64,000 bases of DNA from Peptococcus niger (GTDB taxonomy: Bacteria > Bacillota > Peptococcia > Peptococcales > Peptococcaceae), in NCBI RefSeq assembly GCF_900101835.1, contig NZ_FNAF01000001.1, forward strand, positions 124,001-188,000. Direction: 5' to 3'. The notes below the pieces were generated by a model. It searched no databases. It was not told the DNA's origin and was given only the letters and a program-made list of their open reading frames with translations. Positions 47,420 to 55,693 of this stretch are shown one piece after another. Made by a program: the position numbers and the translations under genes. Numbering within the stretch: the stretch's first letter is position 1; each line of letters begins with the position of its first letter.

Positions 47420-48652
47420 TTACTTCAACTGACCAGCCAAGTCTGCAGAGAGATCAAGTTCACCCACTTTTTTACCCTCTTTAATAACAACAACTGCGGC
47501 ATGCTGGTTATCATTTAATTCAATGCCAAACTTCGCCGCCAATGTTTTCTTGCGCGTATAGTCAGCTTCCATGGTCTTATAATGGCCACCGGCTTCTGCA
47601 ACGGCTTTATCCACAGCATTCACCATTTCTAAGCTGTCATCATAATCCGGCGTCCAGAAAGACAGTAGGACCGGTCTATCGGAATGCATGATATTTTCCT
47701 GGAAATCTTTCTGCTCTTCAATGAAGCGTTCAGCAGCCGTCGCAGCTGTTGCACCATCACCAACAGCCGTCGCGATTTGCCGCAAGTATTTATCTCGAAC
47801 GTCACCGACGGCATAAATACCTTCCAGATTGGTTTCCATTAAATTTGTCGTCGGGATATAACCACGAGAGCTGGTTTCAATCCCGGTGCCTTCCAAGAAC
47901 GCGGTTTGGGGCACTAGGCCGACAAAGAAAAATACCCCTGAGCAAGCCAGGTCGCTAATTTCACCTGTTTTAACGTTTTTAACCTTAACGCCTTCAACGC
48001 CATCATCGCCGTAAATAGCGTCCAAAACAGAGTTCCAAACGAAGTTCATTTTCGGATGCTTAAAGGCACGTTCGGCAGCCTGTTTATTGCAGTCCAAAAC
48101 ACCTTCATCGTGTAATACGATGACCGTAATCTTTGAAGCAAACTTAGCAATAAACATGCCTTCTTCAATGGCCTGGTCACCACTGCCGACAACGACAACG
48201 TGTTGGTCTTGGAAAAATTCCGCATCACAGGTGGCACAATAAGCAACACCATCACCGGTAAATTCTTTTTCACCGGGGATACCAAGCACACGAGCTTCAG
48301 TACCGGTAGCGACAATAACAGCCGGTGCCATGTATTTGTTTTTACGTGTGGTTAGAACTTTAACATCATCGCTGAAGTCAACACTTTTTATATTTTCACG
48401 TGCAATGGTAACACCAAATTTCTCAGCGTGTTCGCGCATGATATTGGTTAAGTCCGGCCCTGTCGTCTCCGGAAAGCCGGGGTAATTCACAATTTCACGC
48501 GTTGTAAAGGCGCGACCGCCGACACTGCCTTTCTCAATAATCAAGGTATTCAGCTTCGCACGTCCACCATAAATACCGGCAGCCAGCCCAGCAGGGCCAC
48601 CACCTAAAATAATCAAATCATAATGTTTTTCATTTAATTTTTTCTCAGCCAT
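47420..48652 (-). CDS. trxB: Thioredoxin reductase-like flavoprotein with C-terminal redox-inactive thioredoxin-like domain
   Basis: 410 residues. Residues 1-315 are a complete FAD/NAD(P) thioredoxin reductase: GGGPAGLAAG at 17-26, active-site CATC at 139-142, NAD(P) loop GSGDQAIEEG at 156-165 and GDVRDKYLRQIATAVGDG. The normal protein would end near 310; here about 95 residues follow with a thioredoxin fold (PVLLSFWTPDYDDSLEM… at 327). At the site of the usual WCGPC it reads TPDYDD, with no cysteines. HRRXXA-type NADPH motif is not seen, so NADPH versus other donor is open. Own promoter and terminator. Alternative: a ferredoxin- or NAD-dependent reductase. Confidence 0.88.
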   Translation of the reverse strand: MAEKKLNEKHYDLIILGGGPAGLAAGIYGGRAKLNTLIIEKGSVGGRAFTTREIVNYPGFPETTGPDLTNIMREHAEKFGVTIARENIKSVDFSDDVKVLTTRKNKYMAPAVIVATGTEARVLGIPGEKEFTGDGVAYCATCDAEFFQDQHVVVVGSGDQAIEEGMFIAKFASKITVIVLHDEGVLDCNKQAAERAFKHPKMNFVWNSVLDAIYGDDGVEGVKVKNVKTGEISDLACSGVFFFVGLVPQTAFLEGTGIETSSRGYIPTTNLMETNLEGIYAVGDVRDKYLRQIATAVGDGATAATAAERFIEEQKDFQENIMHSDRPVLLSFWTPDYDDSLEMVNAVDKAVAEAGGHYKTMEADYTRKKTLAAKFGIELNDNQHAAVVVIKEGKKVGELDLSADLAGQLK

Positions 48653-48710
48653 TAATGCCTACCTCCACGTCTGCACACAGAAAAAATGTATGGATTATAT
48701 TAACGCTACT

Positions 48711-48719
48711 ATTATAGCA
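48711..48719 (-). promoter_or_regulatory. Extended -10 promoter of the thioredoxin reductase gene
   Basis: Minus strand TGC-TATAAT (extended -10), 59 bases before the start; no clear -35 box. Confidence 0.65.
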
Positions 48720-48790
48720 GATATTGTGACGAAAGCCATAGGCGTTCAGTTTACCGGCAAAGCTTTTTCTATTTAATCCATTGATTTATT

Positions 48791-49045
48791 TTATTCTCCG
48801 GCATGAGCCAACGGTTTCACCAGAATGTGGTCGCATATTTCTTTCGGCACTTCCAGCTGACCGGCACCAATCTGAACCAGGGAAGCCACTGCGCGTTTTA
48901 AAACGATAACGCTCATACCCACATGAGCACCAATCTGTTCAAAAATCCCCTCATTATCAATGGCGACGATTTCCCCCAAAGCGCCTTCCTGTAATTCAGA
49001 TAGGGTGCACGTGTGCAAGGGTTTAGCGACTCGTTTCATGATCAT
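48791..49045 (-). CDS. FeoA-domain protein
   Basis: 84 residues from ATG 49045 (GGAGG 5 bases upstream; the longer frame is rejected). SH3-like FeoA fold: LSELQEGALGEIVAID, GMSVIVLKRAVASLVQIGAGQLEVPKEI in parts. FeoA normally assists the FeoB ferrous-iron transporter, but no feoB is in the window. Overlaps the PRC-barrel gene by 23 bases. Confidence 0.85.
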   Translation of the reverse strand: MIMKRVAKPLHTCTLSELQEGALGEIVAIDNEGIFEQIGAHVGMSVIVLKRAVASLVQIGAGQLEVPKEICDHILVKPLAHAGE

Positions 49046-49958
49046 TAGAACCTCCTTCAGACAAGGGCCTGGCCAAGCGATACAATTCTGTGATTCTATC
49101 GGCCCGCAAGACTTGCTTAATAACATCGCTTGTTATTTCTTGTCCGGGCATAATTATCACCTGCCCATATTCATTGACAATCGGGCGAGACACGGTTTGT
49201 CCGGCAAGGTCATTTAATACGGCTTCCACATCTCGATCATACCGTTGCCGTGATGTGCGCTCAATCACTTGATCAAAGAAATCACCAAGCTGTCTGTTAA
49301 TCTTGGTCGTTAGCCGATTTAAATCGTTAACCATCTCATCATAGTTAACATTTTTGACCCGGTCACTTATTTTCTCACCAATTTCATTCCATTGTTCACC
49401 GATTTTATTGATGAACTCTTCGGATTTTTGCCTGCTCTTATCTTCCTCTTTATCATCCTTGCGATGCAGGGCCTCTTTGTAGAGCCTTTCATCAGCCGGT
49501 GAAAAGCCAACTGTGTCGCTGTCTATCTGGCAGATAAGGGCATCTGTTCCAATACGACTTATGGTCAACACGGACAGGACCGCTGGTTTACTCATTTTTG
49601 CCATGACAAGTCCGCCGCTCAAAAGGAATTCAAGCAGGCGCCCTTCCCGATCAATGGCCATATCAATGACTTTACCAATCAAAACGCCATCCTCATTGAT
49701 GACCGGCAGGCCAATTAAGTCTATGCCGCTGACCTCACCGCCCTTATCCACCCCGTCAATGACAATGACATCTCCGGCAAAGGCCTTAATGGCCTCTTTA
49801 GGAATAAAGCCTTGAGCCTCAGATGGTAAAATGCCTGTCAGCCCTTGAGTGCTTCCATCAAATAGCCAGGTCGAAGCTACGTTTAACAAGGTACCGGAGG
49901 TCACATCAATGATATCTTTAGCCATCAGCTGTCGTACGCTGTATTTAAGGGTTCCCAT
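49023..49958 (-). CDS. Double PRC-barrel protein with helical linker
   Basis: 311 residues. Two PRC-barrel domains (about 1-80 and 80-160; the second contains LPVINEDGVLIGKVIDMAIDREGRLLEFLLSGG in parts), a charged helical stretch (about 170-240), and a C-terminal beta/alpha segment with VSRPIVNEYGQVIIMPGQEIT. PRC barrels bind RNA or proteins (as in RimM). Follows tatC by 18 bases and overlaps feoA. Family known from Clostridia; function not established. Confidence 0.8.
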   Translation of the reverse strand: MGTLKYSVRQLMAKDIIDVTSGTLLNVASTWLFDGSTQGLTGILPSEAQGFIPKEAIKAFAGDVIVIDGVDKGGEVSGIDLIGLPVINEDGVLIGKVIDMAIDREGRLLEFLLSGGLVMAKMSKPAVLSVLTISRIGTDALICQIDSDTVGFSPADERLYKEALHRKDDKEEDKSRQKSEEFINKIGEQWNEIGEKISDRVKNVNYDEMVNDLNRLTTKINRQLGDFFDQVIERTSRQRYDRDVEAVLNDLAGQTVSRPIVNEYGQVIIMPGQEITSDVIKQVLRADRITELYRLARPLSEGGSNDHETSR

Positions 49959-49976
49959 ATGAACACGCCTTTCCTT

Positions 49977-50702
49977 TTATTTTTTGTGCACTGCTCTTTT
50001 TTCCATTGATTTGCAAACTTGGATAGATACTTCATAGAGAACAAGCATCGGTAAGGCCAGCATCAGTTGACTCACTATATCCGGCGGTGTCAATATGGCC
50101 GCCAAAAATAAAATAATGATGACAACATAACGCCGCCACTTTTGCAATAAAGCCGCTTGGACAATACCGGCTTTGCCCAATACCCAGGCAAGCAGCGGCA
50201 TTTCAAAAATAAGCCCAAAAGGCAGCAAAAACCGCCCTACAAAGTCCAGGTAATAATTGGCCGTAATTTGCGGCACAAACTGACCACTGAATTGAAACAG
50301 GAGAATTTTCAAGGCCGGCTTTAATACCAATATATACCCAAAAGCAATGCCTGCTAAAAATAAAATCGTGCCTAAAAAACTGACGACCAGCAACAACCGC
50401 CGCTCATTTTTATACAATGCCGGCAAAATAAAAGAATACAGCTGCCATATAACAATGGGGCTGGCCAGCACCAGTCCCGCTAAAATACTGATTTTAAAAT
50501 AGGCTATAAACGCTTCTGAAACTCCGATAAAAATAAGTCCCTGGCCATCGCCTTGAATCGGTGCGACAATCCATTGCATGAGGACTTCCCGCCATAACCC
50601 AAAACAAAGCATGGTTGCCAAGCCGATGGCAACCACACTGATCATAATGACGCGGCGCAATTCTTTGAAATGAGCGGAAAGCGTTAATTCTTTTTCTGCC
50701 AT
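49977..50702 (-). CDS. tatC: Sec-independent protein translocase TatC
   Basis: 241 residues, six transmembrane helices. N-terminal HFKELRRVIMISVVAI matches the conserved TatC HLxELRxR start; the first periplasmic loop and second transmembrane segment contain LGTILFLAGIAFGYILVLKPAL in parts, and the Phe/Glu segment FGLIFEMPLLAW is conserved. Recognises twin-arginine signals. 18 bases after tatB. Confidence 0.95.
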   Translation of the reverse strand: MAEKELTLSAHFKELRRVIMISVVAIGLATMLCFGLWREVLMQWIVAPIQGDGQGLIFIGVSEAFIAYFKISILAGLVLASPIVIWQLYSFILPALYKNERRLLLVVSFLGTILFLAGIAFGYILVLKPALKILLFQFSGQFVPQITANYYLDFVGRFLLPFGLIFEMPLLAWVLGKAGIVQAALLQKWRRYVVIIILFLAAILTPPDIVSQLMLALPMLVLYEVSIQVCKSMEKRAVHKK

Positions 50703-50720
50703 GCACGCTCCTCACTTTCT

Positions 50721-51035
50721 TTACTCATCCAAGTCATTTTTATCCGTATCATTTTTAGCAAATGTCGGTTCTTTGATAAGATCTTTCAAGTTTTGTTCAC
50801 CGACATAGCGATTTTCGCGAATTTTTTTCAGGCCTTCCTTTAAAGAATCATCATCCAAATCCTCGGACAAGGTTTCCTTTAAATCGTCGGTCATCCCGTT
50901 CATGGTCTGCCTGAACTCTCTCACAATCTTTCCCAATTGACGCGCCGTCTGTGGCGCTTTATCCGGCCCTAAGACAAGAACTGCGGCGAGTAGAATCAGC
51001 AGCAGCTCGCCAAAGCCAATGGCGCCAATCATCAT
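50721..51035 (-). CDS. tatB: TatB-like twin-arginine translocase subunit
   Basis: 104 residues: one N-terminal membrane helix (IGFGELLLILLAAVLVLGPDKAP), an amphipathic helix (QLGKIVREFRQTMNGMTDDL) and a long charged tail. The helix end GPDKAP is the TatB pattern (GPxxLP), unlike the FGG of the neighbouring tatA. Assignment as TatB rather than a second TatA rests on that and on gene order. Confidence 0.8.
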   Translation of the reverse strand: MMIGAIGFGELLLILLAAVLVLGPDKAPQTARQLGKIVREFRQTMNGMTDDLKETLSEDLDDDSLKEGLKKIRENRYVGEQNLKDLIKEPTFAKNDTDKNDLDE

Positions 51036-51244
51036 TTCTCATGACCCTTTTGCTCATCTGCCTCAGCCTCATGATCGGAAGAAGGCTCTTTGTCTTGTGA
51101 CACTTCCTCCTTAAATTCACGTACCGATTGGCCTAATGACTTACCTACACCAGCCAACCGCGAGCCGCCAAAAACAACTAGGGCTACGACAATCACAAGT
51201 AAAAGCTCCATGCTGCTGATCAATCCAATAACCAATTTATTCAC
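51032..51244 (-). CDS. tatA: Twin-arginine translocase subunit TatA
   Basis: 70 residues: N-terminal membrane helix (ISSMELLLVIVVALVVFGGSRL) with the FG motif, then amphipathic helix and an acidic tail. Overlaps tatB by 4 bases. AGAGGGTG precedes the ATG. With tatB and tatC forms a tatABC operon downstream of valS; a separate B-type subunit is unusual for Bacillota, most of which have TatA and TatC only. Confidence 0.9.
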   Translation of the reverse strand: MNKLVIGLISSMELLLVIVVALVVFGGSRLAGVGKSLGQSVREFKEEVSQDKEPSSDHEAEADEQKGHEK

Positions 51245-51282
51245 CCTCTCTCACTATGGCAGCAAACTGCCGCCGGGTCGAC

Positions 51283-53928
51283 TTATAAACTTTTCAACAA
51301 GGCTAATCGTTCCTGTACTGTGGTCAAGTCGCCTTGATAAGTTTCCAATTTTTGTCGTTCTTGTGCCACCACCTCTGCCGGTGCTTTGGTCACAAACCCT
51401 TGATTGCTAAGTTTCCCGGAAAGCCGTTTCAACTCACCCTGAAGCCGTTTTTCTTCTTTTTCCATCCGGGCAATTTCTTCATCCAAATGAACCAAGTCTT
51501 TGAGCGGGAGGAAAATTTGAACACCTCCGCTGACTGTGCTAACCGCTTGTTCGGTTAGCTGATTATCTGCACTGACTGCAACATCTGAGGCAAAGGCCAG
51601 GAGCTGGAAGGCTTCTTTTTGGGCCTCAAAAAGAGCCCGCATATCAGCGTCATCACTCACCAGATAAACAGGAGCGCGTTTGCCGGTGGGCACGTTCATA
51701 TCGTGCCGCAAACCGCGAACGGCTTTGACAGCATCCATAACCATTTGCATCTGCATTTCCGCTTCAGGATCTTCCAGCTGGTCTAAGGCCGGCCAGGCCG
51801 AAACCATAATGCTCTCGCCTTCATGCGGCAACTGCTGCCATAATTCTTCTGTAATAAAGGGCATGATCGGGTGGAGTAAAACCAGGGCATCCCTGAGGAC
51901 AATGGCCGATGCCTGCTGGGCTTGCAATTGAGCTTCTGCCCCTTCTTTTCCATACAAGCGCGGCTTGGCCAGCTCAATATACCAATCACAATATTCATCC
52001 CAAATAAAGTCCATAATGGTCCGCGTTGCTTCACCCAATTCATAGGCTTCCAGAGAAGCGGTAACGTGGGCAGCAACTTTTGCCAACCGGGCAGCAATCC
52101 AGCGATCGTACAAATGCGTCGGTTGGAAGGAGCCGGCCAATACAGCTTGATCTTCCGGCTGGTTCATCAGGACAAAGCGTGCCGCATTCCAGAGCTTGTT
52201 GGTGAAATTACGGGAGGCTTCAATTTTTTCTTGGCGATACCGCGTATCATTTCCCGGCGTTGTCCCGGTTACCAAGGTCATCCGCAAGGCATCTGCCCCA
52301 TAGCGCTCAATTTCTTTCAAGGGATCGATGCCGTTGCCCAAGGATTTGCTCATTTTGCGCCCTTGTTCGTCTAGAACCAGGCCATGAATCAGCACATCGT
52401 TAAAGGGCTTTTCGCCGGTCAATTCATAGGCATCAAAAATCATACGGGCAACCCAGAAGAAAATAATATCGCGTCCAGTAACCAAAACACTCGTTGGATA
52501 AAACATCTCCAAATCGGCCGTTTTTTCCGGCCAACCCAGCACCTCAAAGGGCCACAAGCCGGAACTGAACCAGGTATCTAAAACATCCTCATCCTGGTGC
52601 AGTGCTTTTGACCCGCAAGCCGGGCACACGTCAGGGCCTTCCATTTCACAAATGACTTCCCCGCAATCAGCACAAGTCCAAACCGGGATACGATGCCCCC
52701 ACCAAAGCTGGCGAGAAATGCACCAGTCCCTAATATTTTCAAGCCAAGCTGTATAAATTTTGGTAAAACGCTCCGGCACAAAGCGGATATCTCCGCGATA
52801 AGCAGCCTCCAAGGCCGGCTTCACCAATTTATCCATCGCCACAAACCACTGCTTGCTGATCCGGGGTTCAATGGCCGTATGACAACGATAGCAATGACCG
52901 ACAGCGTTATCGTAGTCTTCAACCTTTTCCAAGCTTGACGTGCCTTGCAAATCAGCAATAACCTTCTCACGACAAGCAAACCGGTCCAAGCCTGCATAGG
53001 GACCGGCAGCTTCGGTCATATACCCTTTTGCATCCAAGACTTCACAGAAGGGCAAGCCATGACGTTCCCCTACTGCAAAGTCATTCACATCATGAGACGG
53101 CGTTATTTTTAAAGCCCCGGTCCCGAACTCCCGGTCAACATATTCATCGGCAATAATCGGAATCTCCCGTTCAATAATCGGGATTAATACCTTCTTCCCT
53201 TGCAAATGCTTAAACCGTTCATCTTCCGGATGAACCGCAATTGCCACATCCCCAAAAATGGTTTCCGGACGGGTGGTGGCAATTGTCACGTGATCAGACC
53301 TGTCAGGGGTGTAATAATTCAAATAGTATAAGTGGCCATGGTGATCTTCATGTTCCACCTCTATATCAGAAATGGTTGTTTCACAGTGGGGGCACCAGTT
53401 AACAATATAGTTGCCTTGATAAATCAAGCCCTTCTGATAAAAATCGACAAAAGTTTTGCGGACTGCACGGCTACAAACGTCATCCATGGTGAACCGCTCC
53501 ATGCTCCAATCACATGACGAGCCCAGCTTGCGAATCTGTTGAGTGATCGCTTCACCGTATTCGTTTTTCCATTGCCAACACCGCTCAATAAAGCCTTCGC
53601 GGCCGATTTCCTCTTTGCTGATGCCGGCCTCGCGCAGCATATTTTCAACCTTTGCCTGCGTTGCAATACCGGCATGATCCGTTCCTGGAACCCATACGGT
53701 ATTGTCGCCTTTCAGCCGATGATAGCGGATGAGAATGTCCTGCATTGTATTGTCCATGGCATGGCCCATGTGCAGGCGCCCTGTCACATTTGGCGGCGGC
53801 ATGACAATGGTGAAGGGTTGAGCCCCCGCATCACGCGACGGTTTAAAATATCCCGCCTGCTCCCAAACATCGTACCATTTGGCCTCAATTGCCGATGGAT
53901 TGTACGTTTTTGCCAATTCTTTCGCCAT
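51283..53928 (-). CDS. valS: Valyl-tRNA synthetase
   Basis: Class I synthetase, 881 residues. HIGH motif variant HMGH near residue 52 (GRLHMGHAMD), editing domain with ATTRPETIFGDVAI, KMSKS motif in GRKMSKSLGNGIDP, anticodon-binding domain and a C-terminal coiled coil (EEIARMEKEEKRLQGELKRLSGKL in parts). Controlled by an upstream T-box with valine specifier. Heads the valS-tatABC-PRC-feoA transcript. Confidence 0.97.
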   Translation of the reverse strand: MAKELAKTYNPSAIEAKWYDVWEQAGYFKPSRDAGAQPFTIVMPPPNVTGRLHMGHAMDNTMQDILIRYHRLKGDNTVWVPGTDHAGIATQAKVENMLREAGISKEEIGREGFIERCWQWKNEYGEAITQQIRKLGSSCDWSMERFTMDDVCSRAVRKTFVDFYQKGLIYQGNYIVNWCPHCETTISDIEVEHEDHHGHLYYLNYYTPDRSDHVTIATTRPETIFGDVAIAVHPEDERFKHLQGKKVLIPIIEREIPIIADEYVDREFGTGALKITPSHDVNDFAVGERHGLPFCEVLDAKGYMTEAAGPYAGLDRFACREKVIADLQGTSSLEKVEDYDNAVGHCYRCHTAIEPRISKQWFVAMDKLVKPALEAAYRGDIRFVPERFTKIYTAWLENIRDWCISRQLWWGHRIPVWTCADCGEVICEMEGPDVCPACGSKALHQDEDVLDTWFSSGLWPFEVLGWPEKTADLEMFYPTSVLVTGRDIIFFWVARMIFDAYELTGEKPFNDVLIHGLVLDEQGRKMSKSLGNGIDPLKEIERYGADALRMTLVTGTTPGNDTRYRQEKIEASRNFTNKLWNAARFVLMNQPEDQAVLAGSFQPTHLYDRWIAARLAKVAAHVTASLEAYELGEATRTIMDFIWDEYCDWYIELAKPRLYGKEGAEAQLQAQQASAIVLRDALVLLHPIMPFITEELWQQLPHEGESIMVSAWPALDQLEDPEAEMQMQMVMDAVKAVRGLRHDMNVPTGKRAPVYLVSDDADMRALFEAQKEAFQLLAFASDVAVSADNQLTEQAVSTVSGGVQIFLPLKDLVHLDEEIARMEKEEKRLQGELKRLSGKLSNQGFVTKAPAEVVAQERQKLETYQGDLTTVQERLALLKSL

Positions 53929-53944
53929 AATTTACCCCTCCTAC

Positions 53945-53977
53945 TAAAAAAACAGCCGCCCCTAAAAGGACGACTGT
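53945..53977 (-). terminator. T-box terminator of the valS leader
   Basis: Minus strand ACAGTCGTCC-TTTT-AGGGGCGGCTGT then TTTTTTTAG; stem partly overlaps the antiterminator region. Confidence 0.9.
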
Positions 53978-54163
53978 TCGCGTGGTACCACCTTTTTTTG
54001 ATCATAAGATCCTCAACGTTGGTAACGAAACGACCCGGAGCCGTTCCCACGGCCCACCTCAGGAGCGACCTTCAAGCAGTTTAACATCCGGCCTTTTCAG
54101 CTCCAGCCAGTCTCTGTAATGCAAGTCCTGCTCTACTCTTCTCCATCATCGGCATTTATTATT
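53945..54163 (-). promoter_or_regulatory. T-box leader of valS, valine specifier GUC
   Basis: Transcribed leader with AG bulge-like CAGAGA, GGCTGGAGC region, specifier loop GAAGGTCGCTCC with the codon GTC (minus strand, 54067-54069) and the T-box sequence GGTGGTACCACGCG (53979-53992), then a terminator. Uncharged tRNA-Val is expected to stabilise the antiterminator and switch valS on. Confidence 0.9.
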
Positions 54164-54169
54164 TTCGCA

Positions 54170-54198
54170 ATTATAACCGATATTTTTCTCCCGGTCAA
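54170..54198 (-). promoter_or_regulatory. Promoter of the valS T-box
   Basis: Minus strand TTGACC (54193-54198), 17-base spacer, TATAAT (54170-54175). The -35 box overlaps the ribU stop codon. Confidence 0.85.
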
Positions 54199-54800
54199 TA
54201 GCGGTTTAATTGATTGCCTATCCGCAAAAACAAAGCGCCGGATAAAAGCGTCACCAAGCTGCCTTTAATGAAATTAAAGGGCAAGACGCACAGCACGATT
54301 AAAGCCTTTAAATCAACCACATGAGCGTTAAGCGCGTGCCCCGCATTGACATAAACCTCAATTGGCACATTGAACAGGGTTGCATATAGTGGAATCAGGA
54401 GAAAATAATTCAGCACCGCTGCCGCAAGCATCAGCGCTAAAACACCGACGGTCGAACCAACAACCAGCATCCGTTTAGAGGGCTTGTGCCGAACAAACAA
54501 GACCGGCGGTAAGACCAATACGCACCCCATCATAAAGTTTGCCAATTCGCCAACGCCTGCCGTATAGCTGCCTTTAATGAAAAAGATAATCAGAATCTTC
54601 ATCAGTTCGACAACAACGGCTGCAAGTGGCCCCATCATAAAACCCGCTATCAGCACCGGAACTTCGCTAAAATCCATTCGATAAAAATCCGGTGCCAAAA
54701 ACGGAATCGGAAACTCAAAATACATCAGCACACTGGCAATCGAGGCCAACAGCGCCAGTCGGACCAGATTCTTTGTTGCAAAAAACCTTGATCTTGTCAT
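54195..54800 (-). CDS. ribU: ECF transporter S component, riboflavin (RibU) type
   Basis: 201 residues, six membrane helices. Family motifs: FPIPFLAPDFYRMDFSEVPVLIAGFMMGP (substrate-binding loop) and ELANFMMG, with FIKGSYTAGVGE. The D-F/Y-R-M-D-F-S-E-V-P segment is typical of RibU. Needs a shared EcfAA'T energy module, not in the window. Only 20 bases after secF; no FMN riboswitch in front. Confidence 0.85.
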   Translation of the reverse strand: MTRSRFFATKNLVRLALLASIASVLMYFEFPIPFLAPDFYRMDFSEVPVLIAGFMMGPLAAVVVELMKILIIFFIKGSYTAGVGELANFMMGCVLVLPPVLFVRHKPSKRMLVVGSTVGVLALMLAAAVLNYFLLIPLYATLFNVPIEVYVNAGHALNAHVVDLKALIVLCVLPFNFIKGSLVTLLSGALFLRIGNQLNRY

Positions 54801-54820
54801 TCGTCAGCCTCCTACTGCCA

Positions 54821-55693
54821 TTAGAACCGTTTGTTTTTGCTGGCCATCGAGAAATCATACCACAGGGGCGCTGCAACGCCAATGGATGAATAAGCCCCTG
54901 CCGTAATACCGATGATCATGGCCAATACAAAGTAACGCGTTGTATCCCCACCAAAAAGGAATACAGCAAGTAAAGGCAACAAGGTGCTGATAGACGTCAC
55001 CAGAGAGCGGCGCAAGGTAGCGCTGATGCTTTTATTGACAACAAGGCCCAACTCCTGACGTTTAACGCGACCCAAGTTCTCGCGAATGCGGTCAAATATA
55101 ACAATGGTATCGTTGATCGAATACCCAAAGATGGTTAAAATGGCCGCAACAAAGGTGCTGTTGACTTCCCACTGAAAGATTGAAAATAACCCCATGGTGA
55201 TGAATACGTCATGGAAGAGCGATAAAATCCCAGTCAGCGCAAACCGCCATTCAAAACGCACGGTAATATAAACAATCATCAATACCATGGCAATGAAAAG
55301 TGCAATAAGCCCTTTTTGTAAAATTTCCTGACCAATGGTCGGGCCAACGGCGGTCGATTGCAAGACTTCTGTCTTGCCCAATTTATCGCTGATGGCTTTC
55401 ACATATTGATCCTGAGCATCTTGTTTCATAAACTGGGTCTTAATTTGAAAGGTTCCGTCCTGCAGCTCTTGAATCTGGTCGCCGCCATGGCCGGTCTTTT
55501 CCAATGCCGAGCGCACATCAGCAGTTTTAACATCTTTGGCAATCGAAATATGGAGCTTGGTGCCACCGGTAAAGTCAATGCCCAGATTCAATCCTTGAAT
55601 AAGCAAAGACCCCAAGCTGGCGACCAATAAAATAATGGAAAGAGCGTAAAAGATTTTACGTTTTTCAATAAATGTAAAGTAAAACGTTTTCAT
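54821..55693 (-). CDS. secF: Protein translocase subunit SecF
   Basis: 290 residues. N-terminal helix, periplasmic domain (to about 130) and the conserved membrane core: LNLGIDFTGGTKL at the start, TVGPTIGQE, RFEWRFALTGILSLFHDVFIT and GYSINDTIVIFDRIREN. With SecD uses proton motive force to complete secretion. Shares one base (TAATG) with the secD stop. Confidence 0.97.
   Translation of the reverse strand: MKTFYFTFIEKRKIFYALSIILLVASLGSLLIQGLNLGIDFTGGTKLHISIAKDVKTADVRSALEKTGHGGDQIQELQDGTFQIKTQFMKQDAQDQYVKAISDKLGKTEVLQSTAVGPTIGQEILQKGLIALFIAMVLMIVYITVRFEWRFALTGILSLFHDVFITMGLFSIFQWEVNSTFVAAILTIFGYSINDTIVIFDRIRENLGRVKRQELGLVVNKSISATLRRSLVTSISTLLPLLAVFLFGGDTTRYFVLAMIIGITAGAYSSIGVAAPLWYDFSMASKNKRF

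Noticed and set aside
53539-54084. Plus-strand frame of 181 codons across the valS start and T-box
   Set aside because: Overlaps the T-box RNA and conserved valS codons on the other strand; no ribosome binding site or homology.
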